A program made the translations under genes and the position numbers. The notes under the pieces were generated by a model, which saw only the letters and a program-made list of their open reading frames with translations, searched no databases and was not told the DNA's origin. A stretch of 42,274 nt of DNA from Apopatosoma sp963618495 (GTDB lineage: Bacteria; Bacillota; Clostridia; Oscillospirales; CAG-272). Where the stretch lies: the NCBI GenBank assembly GCA_963618495.1, contig CAVESF010000019.1, positions 1-42,274 of the forward strand, read 5' to 3'. Of the stretch, positions 1 to 8,434 are shown in pieces. Numbering within the stretch: the first letter of the stretch is position 1; each line of letters starts with the position of its first letter.

Positions 1-10
1 TCGCAAAACG

Positions 11-42
11 AAAAGGACGAACAGCCGAAACTGTTCGTCCTT
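11..42 (-). terminator. Rho-independent terminator after the HPr-like gene
   Basis: A 12-bp perfect stem (AAGGACGAACAG / CTGTTCGTCCTT) with a 6-nt loop. Read on the minus strand it runs into TTTTCGTTTT. It lies downstream of the HPr-like gene and probably ends that transcript. Confidence 0.7.
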
Positions 43-124
43 CCCGCCCGATTGCTTCTGTTTCTCATTATTCATCCTTATGAGAAGGAAGCAAACCATC
101 CGTTTTTTTTTGTTTACTTTAATT

Positions 125-355
125 TTATTCAATGATAAAATCCTTGAGAGCCGCGAAAATCTTATCGCAGTCGTCGGAATGAACGGTAAGAGTGATGGGA
201 TTGAGCAGGTCAAGGCTGAAAATACCCATGATAGACTTGGCATCTACAACATATCTGCCGCTGGAAAGGTCGATTTCCTCATTGAACTTGCGTACAACCT
301 CTACAAAATTTCTTACTGCTTCTATGGAAGAAAGACTGATTTTTACAGATTTCAT
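125..355 (-). CDS. HPr-family phosphocarrier-like protein lacking the phosphorylatable His
   Basis: This 76-residue protein has the length and layout of HPr of the sugar phosphotransferase system. The central KSIMG motif, which in HPr surrounds regulatory Ser46, is intact and sits in the expected place, followed by a hydrophobic stretch and the typical C-terminal helix. The usual GxHARP motif with catalytic His15 near the N-terminus is absent: that region reads SLSSIEAVRNF. It therefore cannot carry a phosphate on His in the normal way, and a regulatory role like that of Crh-type HPr homologues is an inference. The start has a good AAGGAGAT ribosome site, and the gene has its own promoter (398-426) and terminator, so it is monocistronic. 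Confidence 0.8.
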   Translation of the reverse strand: MKSVKISLSSIEAVRNFVEVVRKFNEEIDLSSGRYVVDAKSIMGIFSLDLLNPITLTVHSDDCDKIFAALKDFIIE

Positions 356-397
356 AATAATATCTCCTTACTTTAAAAATTTACTTTATTCACATAT

Positions 398-426
398 ATA
401 ATATCAAAATTCCCTCTTAATGTCAA
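398..426 (-). promoter_or_regulatory. Sigma-A promoter of the HPr-like gene
   Basis: On the minus strand: TTGACA (421-426), a 17-bp spacer, then TATTAT (398-403), about 45 bp before the ATG. Confidence 0.75.
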
Positions 427-471
427 TAGCCTGCAAGGAATTTTTCGCAATTTCTTGCAGAGAAGCGATTT

Positions 472-964
472 TTATATGAGCTTTTTCCGATAATAATAAA
501 TTCCGCAGGATTTCCCGAATTTGATTGCGATATCATGCAGCCTGCCTTCGCGCACAAAACCGTGCTTCTCATGAAATTTTACCGACGCGGCATTTACATC
601 GGTGATGATGGAGACGATATTCGTTATTCCGTAATCCGCGGCAAGTTTTTCCAGAGCCGCGAGCAGAATTTCGCCGATGCGCTCATGCGTGTGGCATCTG
701 TCCACAAAAATCGAGAGATCCGCCGTATGACGATAGGCGCTTCTCTCGTTGAAAACATTCAGATAAGCAAAACCGACCGCTTCACCGCTCTCGCCATGGG
801 CAACGATAAATGGATATTTCTCCGTTATTCCCGCGACCCGCGCGATAGGCTTCGGGCGAAAGTTCCTCCTCTTCAAGCGAAAAACTTGTATTTTTAATAT
901 AATAATTGTATATTTCAAGACACTTCTCAATATCTTTTTCAGAAAGAAAAGCTGTTGTTATCAT
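472..964 (-). pseudogene. GNAT-family N-acetyltransferase, frameshifted
   Basis: Two overlapping reading frames together make one GNAT acetyltransferase (acetyl-CoA dependent N-acylation, phosphinothricin acetyltransferase-like). The N-terminal part starts at 964 (MITTAFLSEKDIEKCLEIYNYY) and runs through LSPEAYR. The rest, from VAGITEKYPFIVA to the end at 472, lies one base over and holds the acetyl-CoA-binding region (CHTHERIGEILL) and the typical HEKHGFV. The switch is within 830-850, a CG-rich run (cccgcgacccgcgcg), so one extra base there explains the break. The start overlaps the MATE stop by ATGA and has an AGGAGGA site. It may be a true pseudogene or an assembly error. Confidence 0.8.
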
Positions 965-2322
965 GATAAATCCTCCTCTGCCGTGTTCGGCGTTTTCTTC
1001 ATGAACATTACAATGAAAGGCACACTGATGAGCGCCGTCAGCACATCGGAAATCGGCTGTGCGACGATGATTCCGTCAAGTCCCGCGACAGCGGAAGCGA
1101 TGACAAGAACCGGAATAAACACCGCGCCCGAGCGCAGAAACGCAAGGAATGATGCGATGCCGGATTTGCGGATGCTCTGATAGAGCATATTCACAGGCAC
1201 GAAAACCGCCTGAAAAACAACGCCTGCCGAAGCTATGCGAAGTGCCGGCACACCTATGGCGATTACCTCCGGCGCATTCTGGAAAAATCGGATTATCGGC
1301 TCGGCAAAAGCAAAACCGACGCAGGCAAGGATTCCCTCCATGCAGAAGCCCATGCCCATTGTGAAGAGCAGACCTTTTTTCACGCGGTCATATTTTTTCG
1401 CCTGATAATTGAATGATGAAACGGGCTGAAAACCTTGTCCTACACCGAGCCCGACGCACATTACAAAGGAAGAATATCTGCCGACGACGCTCATCGCCGC
1501 TATAGCCGCGTCGCCATATGGCTTCATGAAATTATTGAGCATGCCGTTTGATACGGAGCTGAGTCCCTGACGGATGAGCGAGGGAAGTCCGCCTTTTATT
1601 ATGTTGAGATGAACCGCGCCGCTCCATGAAAAAGATTTCAGCGAAACGGTACTCTGCGCGTCGCGCAGATAGAGCACGAGCAGTATGACAAAACTTATTA
1701 TCTGCGAAACGGCGGTTGACAGTCCCGCGCCCCATACGCCGAAATCATAGACGCGCACGAGGATATAGTCGCCGAAAATATTGAGCAGACCGCCTGTAGT
1801 AAGCCCTATCATGGCATAGAAGGCTTTGCCCTCATAGCGGAGATTATTATTGAGTATCAGCGAGCAGACCATAAAAGGGCAGGAGATAAGCACCCAGAAG
1901 CCGTAGTCCTTTGCATAGGGAAGTATAGTTTCCGTGCTGCCGAGCAGGCGCATGAAAGGCGTAAGGAATATAAGTCCCAGCAAGGTCAGCAGTGTTCCTG
2001 CCGCCGCGCCCGTAAAAAACGCTGTGGAAACATATTTTGTCGCTTCTTTGGTATCTTTATCTGCAAGAGCCTTTGAAACATAAGTACCCGAGCCATGTCC
2101 GAGCATGAAAGCAAGCGCCTGAATTATCGCTTGCAGGGTAAAAAGTATACCTGTCGCCGCCTGCGGACTTTCGCCCAGTGTGCCGACGAAGTACGTATCT
2201 GCCATATTGTATATATTTGTTATCAGCATAGAGACAGTCGTCGGTATGCCGAGCGTGAAAACCAGCTTGGAGACGGGCGTTTCCGTCATTTTCTTGTAAT
2301 GTGCTTCCGGGGTGGTGTGCAA
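961..2322 (-). CDS. MATE family multidrug efflux transporter
   Basis: An integral membrane antiporter of the MATE family (export of cationic drugs or metabolites driven by Na+ or H+). About twelve hydrophobic segments are visible, in two related halves. Family-typical stretches include LGIPTTVSMLITNIYNMADTYFVG near the N-terminus and GxGQGFQPVSSFNYQAKKYDRVKKG in the second half. The start chosen is TTG at 2322, behind AAAGGAGG with 10-nt spacing; this gives 453 residues, the usual family length. The longer ATG reading would add 47 non-conserved residues, and the later ATG at 2289 has no ribosome site. The gene is translationally coupled to the downstream acetyltransferase. Confidence 0.9.
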   Translation of the reverse strand: MHTTPEAHYKKMTETPVSKLVFTLGIPTTVSMLITNIYNMADTYFVGTLGESPQAATGILFTLQAIIQALAFMLGHGSGTYVSKALADKDTKEATKYVSTAFFTGAAAGTLLTLLGLIFLTPFMRLLGSTETILPYAKDYGFWVLISCPFMVCSLILNNNLRYEGKAFYAMIGLTTGGLLNIFGDYILVRVYDFGVWGAGLSTAVSQIISFVILLVLYLRDAQSTVSLKSFSWSGAVHLNIIKGGLPSLIRQGLSSVSNGMLNNFMKPYGDAAIAAMSVVGRYSSFVMCVGLGVGQGFQPVSSFNYQAKKYDRVKKGLLFTMGMGFCMEGILACVGFAFAEPIIRFFQNAPEVIAIGVPALRIASAGVVFQAVFVPVNMLYQSIRKSGIASFLAFLRSGAVFIPVLVIASAVAGLDGIIVAQPISDVLTALISVPFIVMFMKKTPNTAEEDLS

Positions 2323-2453
2323 AATATTTTTGCCTCCTTTTCTTTGAGCCGCTTGCAAAATGCGAGGATTTTTTATAAATACTTCAACATCAAAAGACCT
2401 TTTACAGGCGAATATCGGTTTCTCAAAAAGAAACTTAAAGCAACTTCCCATTA

Positions 2454-2482
2454 AGTATATCACTTTCTGTCAAAAAAGTAAA
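2454..2482 (-). promoter_or_regulatory. Promoter of the MATE-GNAT unit
   Basis: Minus strand TTTACT (2477-2482), a 17-bp spacer, TATACT (2454-2459). It lies upstream of the TTG start at 2322, leaving a leader of over 100 nt, and faces away from the FkbM promoter, which it resembles. Confidence 0.6.
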
Positions 2483-2504
2483 CCGCAATATTTACAAAAA
2501 TTCA

Positions 2505-2533
2505 TTTACTTTTGCGCCGTTCCGTGATATCAT
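2505..2533 (+). promoter_or_regulatory. Promoter of the FkbM-type gene
   Basis: Plus strand TTTACT (2505-2510), 17 bp, TATCAT (2528-2533), about 37 bp before the ATG. It shares TTTACTTTT and GTGATAT with the divergent MATE promoter at the same relative spacing. Confidence 0.5.
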
Positions 2534-2569
2534 TATAGAAAATACAAAGGCAAAGCGGAGACGGATATT

Positions 2570-3718
2570 ATGGCAAAAACGGTTATTTTCGGAGACGGAA
2601 GCGCAGAAAAGGAGTTATGGAGTCACCTTTCCGAGAGCGGCAAACCGATAGTTATATACGGGATGGGCAACGGCGCGGACAAGATAATCGCCACTCTTGA
2701 GGAGCGGGGAATAAGCGTTGCCGATTTCTTTGCTTCGGATGGATTTGTGCGCGGTCAGTTTTTCCATGGCAAGCGCGTGCTTTCATTTTCCGAGGTGAAA
2801 GAAAAATATGCGGATTTCATCATACTTGTGGCTTTCGGCTCGCATCTGCCGGAGGTTTGCGGGGTTATCCGCCGCCTTGATGAGCAATATGAACTCTATG
2901 CGCCGGATGTGCCTGTCGCGGGAGAAGAACTTTTCGATGCTGATTATTATGTGGCTAACAGGGCGCGTTTTGAGGGCGCAAGGGCACTCTTTGCCGATGA
3001 GCGTTCTCGTTTTGTTTTCGACTGCGTGATAAAATACAAAATAAGCGGAAAAATAAGCTGTCTTGCCGCATGCGAAAGTAGGCAGGAGGAAGATATGCGG
3101 GCGATTTTTCCCGATGATTTCACGGCATATTGCGACCTCGGCGCCTACAATGGCGACACGCTGAAAAGCACGCTTGCGCTCTATGGCGGCATAAAAAAAG
3201 CCGTGGCATTCGAGCCGTCGGCTAAGGTTTGTACCAGGCTTGCCGCATATGCGCAGACGCTTGAAATGGAAACGCGGATTTGCAATCTTGCCGCATGGGA
3301 TAAGCGCGAGGAGCTTTCTTTTGCGGATGGCGCGGCAAGAAATTCCATCGTCACCGCCGTGAACGATAAGGCACTCTCCGGCGCGAAAATGCGTGCCGTA
3401 ACAGGCGATATGCTCGATGCAAATTGTGATTTTCGCGGAGAAAAATTATATATCAAATATGATGTTGAAGGCGCGGAAGAACGCGCGCTTGCGGGTTCGT
3501 GCCGCGTTATCGCGGAGAATGAAACATCGCTTCTCGTCTCGGCATATCATAGGAGCAGTGACCTTTTCCGCCTTGTCGAAATCGCTCATGAAATGCTCCC
3601 GCAGCATAAAATTTATCTGCGCAAGCATCCCTATATCCCCGCATGGGATGTAAATCTTTATGTAAGTCAGAGGGGGGAATTGACACACACGCTTCGCATA
3701 ATGCGTCAATTCCCTTGA
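2570..3718 (+). CDS. FkbM-family SAM-dependent methyltransferase with N-terminal Rossmann-like domain
   Basis: A 382-residue two-part protein. Residues about 25-110 look like a nucleotide-binding Rossmann fold (VIYGMGNGADKI, then FIILVAFGSH), as seen in front of many sugar or glycan-modifying enzymes. Residues about 185-350 form an FkbM-type methyltransferase domain: CDLGAYNGDT is the SAM-binding loop, VAFEPS the acidic end of strand 2, and IKYDVEGAE the conserved FkbM motif. The substrate cannot be told; glycan or polyketide O-methylation is typical of the family. The GGAG site 8 nt upstream supports the ATG. It is a single gene divergent from MATE and convergent with clpX. Confidence 0.85.
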   Translation: MAKTVIFGDGSAEKELWSHLSESGKPIVIYGMGNGADKIIATLEERGISVADFFASDGFVRGQFFHGKRVLSFSEVKEKYADFIILVAFGSHLPEVCGVIRRLDEQYELYAPDVPVAGEELFDADYYVANRARFEGARALFADERSRFVFDCVIKYKISGKISCLAACESRQEEDMRAIFPDDFTAYCDLGAYNGDTLKSTLALYGGIKKAVAFEPSAKVCTRLAAYAQTLEMETRICNLAAWDKREELSFADGAARNSIVTAVNDKALSGAKMRAVTGDMLDANCDFRGEKLYIKYDVEGAEERALAGSCRVIAENETSLLVSAYHRSSDLFRLVEIAHEMLPQHKIYLRKHPYIPAWDVNLYVSQRGELTHTLRIMRQFP

Positions 3719-3755
3719 TGGCGTCGCTTTCCCAAAAAGGCGGGCGAAAACTTTA
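3719..3755 (-). repeat. Fragment of the intergenic hairpin repeat (copy F)
   Basis: On the minus strand this carries the repeat head AAAGTTTTCGCCCGCCTTTT, identical to copies at 8435 and 27710, then breaks off. It starts directly after the FkbM stop codon. Confidence 0.7.
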
Positions 3756-3795
3756 TTGATGGAAAGACAGTATTAACAGAACCAGACAACCAAAA

Positions 3796-3826
3796 AATAT
3801 CCGCCTGATTCAGGCGGACATTTTTT
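3796..3826. terminator. Bidirectional terminator between FkbM gene and clpX
   Basis: Stem TCCGCCTG / CAGGCGGA with a 3-nt loop, flanked by A6 on the left and T6 on the right, so it works for the convergent FkbM (+) and clpX (-) genes. Confidence 0.85.
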
Positions 3827-5081
3827 ATGCTTCTTTTTTGATGTACTTTATTTTCTTTGTCTCTACGGTATCGAGATCTATTTTTACGCCCGAAATATTC
3901 TGCATAGAGGGCGCTTCATACATTGCGGGAAGCATTATTTCTTCCATTATGGAGCGCAGACCGCGCGCGCCGGCATTGCGCTCTATGGCAAGCTCGGCTA
4001 TCTTCTTGACGGCACCGTCTGTTATCTCCAATTTCAGGTCATCCATTTTGAAAAGCTTCACATACTGCTTGATAAGCGAATTTTTCGGTTCGCGGAGTAT
4101 GCGTGTCAGCGCGCCGGCATCGAGCTTTTCCAGTCCGACGATGACGGGCAGTCTGCCCACCATCTCGGGTATGAGACCGTATTTCACGATATCATGCGGC
4201 GTGACATCGATGAATGTCGCATTTTTGTTTTCCTGTTTCTTTTCTTCGCCGCGGAAACCTATAGACTGTTTGCCGTTTCTCTGCTCTATTATCTGCTCCA
4301 GCCCATCAAAAGCGCCGCCGCAGATAAAGAGGATATTTTCCGTATTTATCTGAATGAAATCCTGCCCAGGGTGCTTTCTGCCGCCCTGCGGAGGCACATT
4401 TGCCACAGTACCCTCGAGAATCTTCAGCAGTGCCTGCTGAACGCCCTCGCCCGAAACATCGCGTGTGATTGAGCGGTTTTCGCTCTTGCGCGAGATTTTA
4501 TCTATTTCATCGATATAAATAATGCCTTTTTGCGCAAGCTCCACATCATAATCCGCCGCCTGAATGAGACGGAGCAATATGTTTTCCACATCCTCGCCGA
4601 CATAGCCCGCTTCCGTGAGCGTCGTGGCATCGGCTATGGCAAAGGGAACTTTCAGGAGCTTTGCCAGCGTCTGCGCAAGAAAAGTCTTGCCCACGCCCGT
4701 GGGTCCGATGAGCAGTACATTGCTCTTCTGAATCTCCACGCCGTCATCTTTTTTCTTGCCTTTCAGCGCGGAAATACGCTTGTAATGATTGTATACGGCG
4801 ACGCAGAGCGCCTTTTTTGCCGCGTCCTGCCCGATGACATATTCATCAAGCTTGGCTTTCAGCTCGGCAGGCTTGGGAAGCTCGGCAAGCGGCGGTATTT
4901 CGCCGTCCGGTTCTCCCTCCATATAGTCGTCTATCATTCGCTTTGCGCGGACTACGCAGTCGTCGCATATATAAATCCCGGGTATCAGCGAGGGAACAAG
5001 CCCTGTCGCCTGACTTTCAGGTATTCCGCAAAATGCGCAGCGGTTTTCCGGTTCATTTGTCTTTTTCTTCTTATCCGCCAC
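3825..5081 (-). CDS. clpX: ATP-dependent protease ATP-binding subunit ClpX
   Basis: The AAA+ unfoldase that feeds substrates to ClpP. The N-terminal zinc-binding domain has Cys15, Cys18, Cys39 and Cys42. The AAA+ core shows Walker A GPTGVGKT (126-133), the pore loop GYVG (159-162), Walker B IIYIDEID (Asp191, Glu192), and RSITRDVSGEGVQQALLK. QSIGFRG matches the IGF loop that docks into ClpP. Length, 418 residues, is normal. It is the last gene of tig-clpP-clpX, 37 bp after clpP, and a terminator follows at once. Confidence 0.97.
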   Translation of the reverse strand: MADKKKKTNEPENRCAFCGIPESQATGLVPSLIPGIYICDDCVVRAKRMIDDYMEGEPDGEIPPLAELPKPAELKAKLDEYVIGQDAAKKALCVAVYNHYKRISALKGKKKDDGVEIQKSNVLLIGPTGVGKTFLAQTLAKLLKVPFAIADATTLTEAGYVGEDVENILLRLIQAADYDVELAQKGIIYIDEIDKISRKSENRSITRDVSGEGVQQALLKILEGTVANVPPQGGRKHPGQDFIQINTENILFICGGAFDGLEQIIEQRNGKQSIGFRGEEKKQENKNATFIDVTPHDIVKYGLIPEMVGRLPVIVGLEKLDAGALTRILREPKNSLIKQYVKLFKMDDLKLEITDGAVKKIAELAIERNAGARGLRSIMEEIMLPAMYEAPSMQNISGVKIDLDTVETKKIKYIKKEA

Positions 5082-5118
5082 TTTTTCCTCCGTTCACCGG
5101 CATTCTGCCGGTTTTATT

Positions 5119-5700
5119 TTAAAGTCTTTTGTCGATAACCTTGTCGATAAGTCCGTATTCCGCGGCTTCTGCGGCGGAGAGGAAATTATCGCGCTCGGTA
5201 TCGCGTGTTATCTCTTCTATGCTCTTGCCCGTGCGCTCGGAAAGAATGGCATTCAGACGCTCGCGCGTTTTTATGATATGGTCGGCATGGATTTTCATAT
5301 CGCTTGCCTGACCCTGCATGCCGCCCAGCGGCTGATGAATCATTATTTCGCTGTTCGGCAGAGCATATCTCTTGCCCTTGGCGCCTGCGGCGAGAAGGAA
5401 TGCGCCCATGCTTGCCGCCATGCCTACGCAGATGGTGGAAACATCGCACTTGATGAAGTTCATCGTATCGAATATCGCAAAGCCTGCGGAAACGGAACCG
5501 CCGGGGCTGTTGATATAGAGGCTGATATCCTTTGTATTGTCCTGCGCCTCGAGATAGAGAAGCTGGGCTACTACGAGCGACGCCGTAGCATCGTTTACTT
5601 CATCGGAAAGAAATATTATTCTGTCATTGAGAAGGCGGGAATAGATATCGTATGAACGCTCGCCCCTGCCTGTCTGCTCCACAACATATGGTACCAACAT
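5119..5700 (-). CDS. clpP: ATP-dependent Clp protease proteolytic subunit ClpP
   Basis: The serine peptidase ring of the Clp protease. With the start at 5700 (GGAGG site 8 nt upstream) the protein is 193 residues and its catalytic triad falls on the family's usual numbers: Ser97 (GMAASMGAF), His122 (IMIHQPLGG) and Asp171 (DTERDNFLS). The oxyanion region NSPGGSV is intact. The start 15 codons further upstream has no ribosome site and adds non-conserved residues. It sits between tig and clpX as in many Firmicutes, which couples folding and degradation of new proteins. Confidence 0.97.
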   Translation of the reverse strand: MLVPYVVEQTGRGERSYDIYSRLLNDRIIFLSDEVNDATASLVVAQLLYLEAQDNTKDISLYINSPGGSVSAGFAIFDTMNFIKCDVSTICVGMAASMGAFLLAAGAKGKRYALPNSEIMIHQPLGGMQGQASDMKIHADHIIKTRERLNAILSERTGKSIEEITRDTERDNFLSAAEAAEYGLIDKVIDKRL

Positions 5701-5811
5701 TATAAAAAACCTCCGTATTTTCGTATTTTTCGCCCGAAAACGCACTTTTTCGTGCTTTTCGGCATTTAATCAAATTCGCAGGACAAAAATGCCTGCGAAT
5801 TTCCAAATTTA

Positions 5812-7206
5812 TTATTTGTCTTCGCTCTCGGAAGCTACTTCTGTCGCAGCGGTTTCCTTTGCGGCAACCGTCTCCTCTGCGGGAGCTTCTTTCTTTGCGG
5901 TTTTCTTTGCTGTGCTCTTCTTGCGCTGCTTTGTGATTACTGCATTGTCACGGACGAGAAGCGCCGCCTTGCCTACGAGAACATCCTCGCGGACAGATTC
6001 TGCGGGAATATTTTCCTTTATCTTTTCAATTTCCATGCCGTATGCTTCGGCAATCTTTTTAAACTCTGTCTCAATATCTTCATCCGTAGCCTCAAGATTT
6101 TCTGCTCTTGCTATAGCTTCGAGAGCGAGTCTGGATTTAACCTGCTTTACAGCCTGCGGACGGAAATCTTCGCGGAGCTGCTCCATGGTCTTGCCTGTAT
6201 AGCCGAGGAAAGTATTGAGATCGAGACCGCTGTAGCGCAGGCGCATCTCATAGTCGCGCAGAGCCGCGTCTATTTCGTTTTCAAACATAACCTCGGGGAT
6301 ATCTCCCTCGGTCTTTGCGATAAGCTCAGCCATGAGCTGCTCATCGACTGCGGCATCCGCTGTCTTGTTTGCGCTCTCTTCCATTTTTGCCTTTACGCTT
6401 GCCTTATATTCAGCAAGTGTATCGAATTCGGAAACATCCTTTGCAAATTCGTCGTCAAGCTCGGGAAGCCTGCTTTCCTTTATCTCATGAATCCTGCACT
6501 TGAATACTGCGGGCTTGCCTGCAAGCTCGGATGCGTGGTATTCATTCGGGAATGTAACATTTACATCGAAATCTTCACCGATGCTCTTGCCTATAATCTG
6601 CTCTTCAAAGCCGGGGATAAACTGACCGGAGCCGAGCCTGAGAGAATATTTCTCTGCCTTGCCGCCCTCGAATGCCTTGCCGTCGGTGTAGCCGTCGAAA
6701 TCAAATACTACTTCGTCGCCGTTCTGCGCGGGTCTGTCGGAGATTTCGAGCACGCGCGCATTTCTCTCGCGAACCTTTTCTATCTCGGCGTCAACTGCCT
6801 CGTCGCTAACGGCAACATTCTCTCTTGTAGCCTTGAGACCCTTATATTCCGTTACCGTGAGGAGAGGACGGACGAAAACTTTTGCCGTGATGACAACGCC
6901 GCTTTCGTCGATGGACTTGATGTCTATCTCGGGACGGCTGACGGTATCGAGCTTTGTTTCTGCGAGAACAGCATCATATTCCTTCGGGAGAAGATTATTG
7001 AGCGCATCCTCATAGAAAACGCCTTCGCCGTATACTTTCTCGATGAAAGCCTTGGGTGCTTTGCCGCGGCGGAAGCCGGGAACATTGAATTTGGAAGCGT
7101 TTTTCTTATAAACATTATTTACTTCCGCATCAAATGCGGCACGGTCGATGGAAAATTCGATTTCCTTTTCGTTTGTTGCAATGTCTTTTACATTGAGAAG
7201 ATTCAT
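5812..7206 (-). CDS. tig: Trigger factor, ribosome-bound chaperone
   Basis: A chaperone and peptidyl-prolyl isomerase acting at the ribosome exit tunnel. The ribosome-binding signature GFRRGKAP lies at about residues 44-51. The FKBP-like PPIase domain (about 150-245) contains NGDEVVFDFDGYTDGKAFEGG and GFEEQIIG. The C-terminal substrate-holding arm follows. The last 40 residues or so are a low-complexity Lys/Ala/Glu tail (STAKKTAKKEAPAEE) not needed for the fold. The start at 7206 has an AAAGGAA site; the longer reading is not conserved. First gene of tig-clpP-clpX, behind a strong promoter. Confidence 0.96.
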   Translation of the reverse strand: MNLLNVKDIATNEKEIEFSIDRAAFDAEVNNVYKKNASKFNVPGFRRGKAPKAFIEKVYGEGVFYEDALNNLLPKEYDAVLAETKLDTVSRPEIDIKSIDESGVVITAKVFVRPLLTVTEYKGLKATRENVAVSDEAVDAEIEKVRERNARVLEISDRPAQNGDEVVFDFDGYTDGKAFEGGKAEKYSLRLGSGQFIPGFEEQIIGKSIGEDFDVNVTFPNEYHASELAGKPAVFKCRIHEIKESRLPELDDEFAKDVSEFDTLAEYKASVKAKMEESANKTADAAVDEQLMAELIAKTEGDIPEVMFENEIDAALRDYEMRLRYSGLDLNTFLGYTGKTMEQLREDFRPQAVKQVKSRLALEAIARAENLEATDEDIETEFKKIAEAYGMEIEKIKENIPAESVREDVLVGKAALLVRDNAVITKQRKKSTAKKTAKKEAPAEETVAAKETAATEVASESEDK

Positions 7207-7289
7207 TTTTTGAAATTCCTTTCCCGGGTTCGGACGCTGAAAAAACGCCTCCGAAACCTTACAAATTGTCATTTATACATACATTGTAT

Positions 7290-7318
7290 ATTATATCATT
7301 TTTTCGTCGTAAAGTCAA
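7290..7318 (-). promoter_or_regulatory. Strong sigma-A promoter of tig-clpP-clpX
   Basis: Minus strand TTGACT (7313-7318), 17-bp spacer, perfect TATAAT (7290-7295). It sits right after the stop of the upstream metallophosphoesterase gene. Confidence 0.85.
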
Positions 7319-7321
7319 CTG

Positions 7322-8053
7322 TTATTTTTTCTTTTTCGGTTCTATTTTCATGGGAATAAAGCTAAGATAATCGGAAGAAATGAGTGTGAAGTCGATATCG
7401 GCATAATTTATCACTGGACGCGCCTCGTAATTTCCGTGGATATGCCCGTAATAACAGCGTTCAATGCCGTATTTATAGAGCGTGGCGATTATCTCATCGC
7501 ACATATAGCCCTTGAATATGGCGGGAAAATGGAGAAACATGATTTTCTCCCGCGGATGCGCCGCGTCCTCAAGCGCACAGCCCGCATCGAGACTGAGCTT
7601 TATGCGCTGAACCTCGCGTGCGATGATTTTGGTATTGCTGGCATTTTTCACGAGATTGTCCTTGCTCTCGTCATACCAGCCGCGCGAACCGCAGAGGATA
7701 AAATCCTCGCAGATATATGCATTGTTATGGAGGAATGAGATGGTTTTATATTCGTTTGAAATAAGAAATTTATCAAGCTTTGACTGCGTCTGCCACCAGT
7801 AGTCATGATTGCCTTTGAGCAGGATTTTTTTGCCCGGGAGCGCCTCTATGAAATCAAAATCGGGTTTCAGCTCTTCCGCAGTCATCGCCCACGAGATATC
7901 GCCCGCTATAAGAACGGTATCGTTTTCGCCGACGGTCTTTTCCCAGCCCGTCTTGATTTTTTCCGTATAATTTTCCCATCGCGAACCGAAAACATCCATC
8001 GGTTTTGCAACAGAAAGGGAAAGATGCAAATCGCCTATAGTAAACAGTGCCAA
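7322..8053 (-). CDS. Calcineurin-like metallophosphoesterase
   Basis: A dinuclear-metal phosphoesterase. The metal-ligand motifs are in order: GDLHLS near the N-terminus, IAGDISWA, LKGNHDYWW (the GNHD signature), then FLHFPA and YYGHIHG for the two later histidines. This layout matches the small phosphohydrolase group whose substrate is unknown. The TTG at 8053 is chosen because AAAGGAGAG lies 7 nt upstream and the protein then begins MALFTIGDLHLS, placing the first metal motif normally; total 243 residues. It ends just before the tig promoter and is divergent from the DUF1540 gene. Confidence 0.88.
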   Translation of the reverse strand: MALFTIGDLHLSLSVAKPMDVFGSRWENYTEKIKTGWEKTVGENDTVLIAGDISWAMTAEELKPDFDFIEALPGKKILLKGNHDYWWQTQSKLDKFLISNEYKTISFLHNNAYICEDFILCGSRGWYDESKDNLVKNASNTKIIAREVQRIKLSLDAGCALEDAAHPREKIMFLHFPAIFKGYMCDEIIATLYKYGIERCYYGHIHGNYEARPVINYADIDFTLISSDYLSFIPMKIEPKKKK

Positions 8054-8074
8054 ATTTGCTCTCCTTTCATAATA

Positions 8075-8103
8075 TTTAAAAAGTACTGAGTGTAAAGTAT
8101 AAT
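8075..8103 (+). promoter_or_regulatory. Promoter of the DUF1540 gene
   Basis: TTTAAA (8075-8080), 17-bp spacer, perfect TATAAT (8098-8103). The -35 is weak. Confidence 0.6.
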
Positions 8104-8158
8104 AAAAAAATAACTGCACAAAATATTTTTACCCAAAAGAAAGGGGTAAAAAATTATT

Positions 8159-8353
8159 ATGGATAATACAAGAAAAGATACCTGCACCTGCAAGACATGC
8201 AAGGAAAACAAGGGCGTTGCCTGCGATGTGACAAACTGCTATTATCATGATGGCGAGTGCCACTGCACGGCAGAGAAAATCAGCGTAGGACCGAGCTATG
8301 CAACCTCCTGCACAGATACAGTCTGCGCAACATTCAGACAGAAGAACATTTGA
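8159..8353 (+). CDS. DUF1540 domain-containing Cys-rich protein
   Basis: A 64-residue protein with nine cysteines and the DUF1540 pattern: CTCKTCKENKGVACDVTNCYYHDGECHCTAEKISVG, then TSCTDTVCATF at the end (shown here only as landmarks). The spacing of Cys and the final C-x-TF are typical of this Clostridia and Bacilli family, thought to bind metal; function is unknown. Written in parts: CDVTNC, CHCTAEKI, CTDTVCATF. An AAAGGGG site precedes the ATG. It is alone in its transcript, with a promoter upstream and a hairpin terminator downstream. Confidence 0.85.
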   Translation: MDNTRKDTCTCKTCKENKGVACDVTNCYYHDGECHCTAEKISVGPSYATSCTDTVCATFRQKNI

Positions 8354-8380
8354 GCAGGGATTATTTAATAATGAAAAACA

Positions 8381-8412
8381 GTCCGCGACATTTTGCCGCG
8401 GCTTGTTTTTTG
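8381..8412 (+). terminator. Probable terminator after the DUF1540 gene
   Basis: A short GC stem (CCGCG 8383-8387 / CGCGG 8397-8401) followed by CTTG and T6. It is 30 bp past the stop. Confidence 0.55.
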
Positions 8413-8434
8413 CGGCAAGTTTAATATTCAAATC

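Noticed and set aside
1..84. Possible small leftward frame starting near 84 (MNNEKQKQ) and running off the left edge
   Set aside because: It would be coded through the terminator hairpin, ends at the window edge and has only a loose ribosome site.
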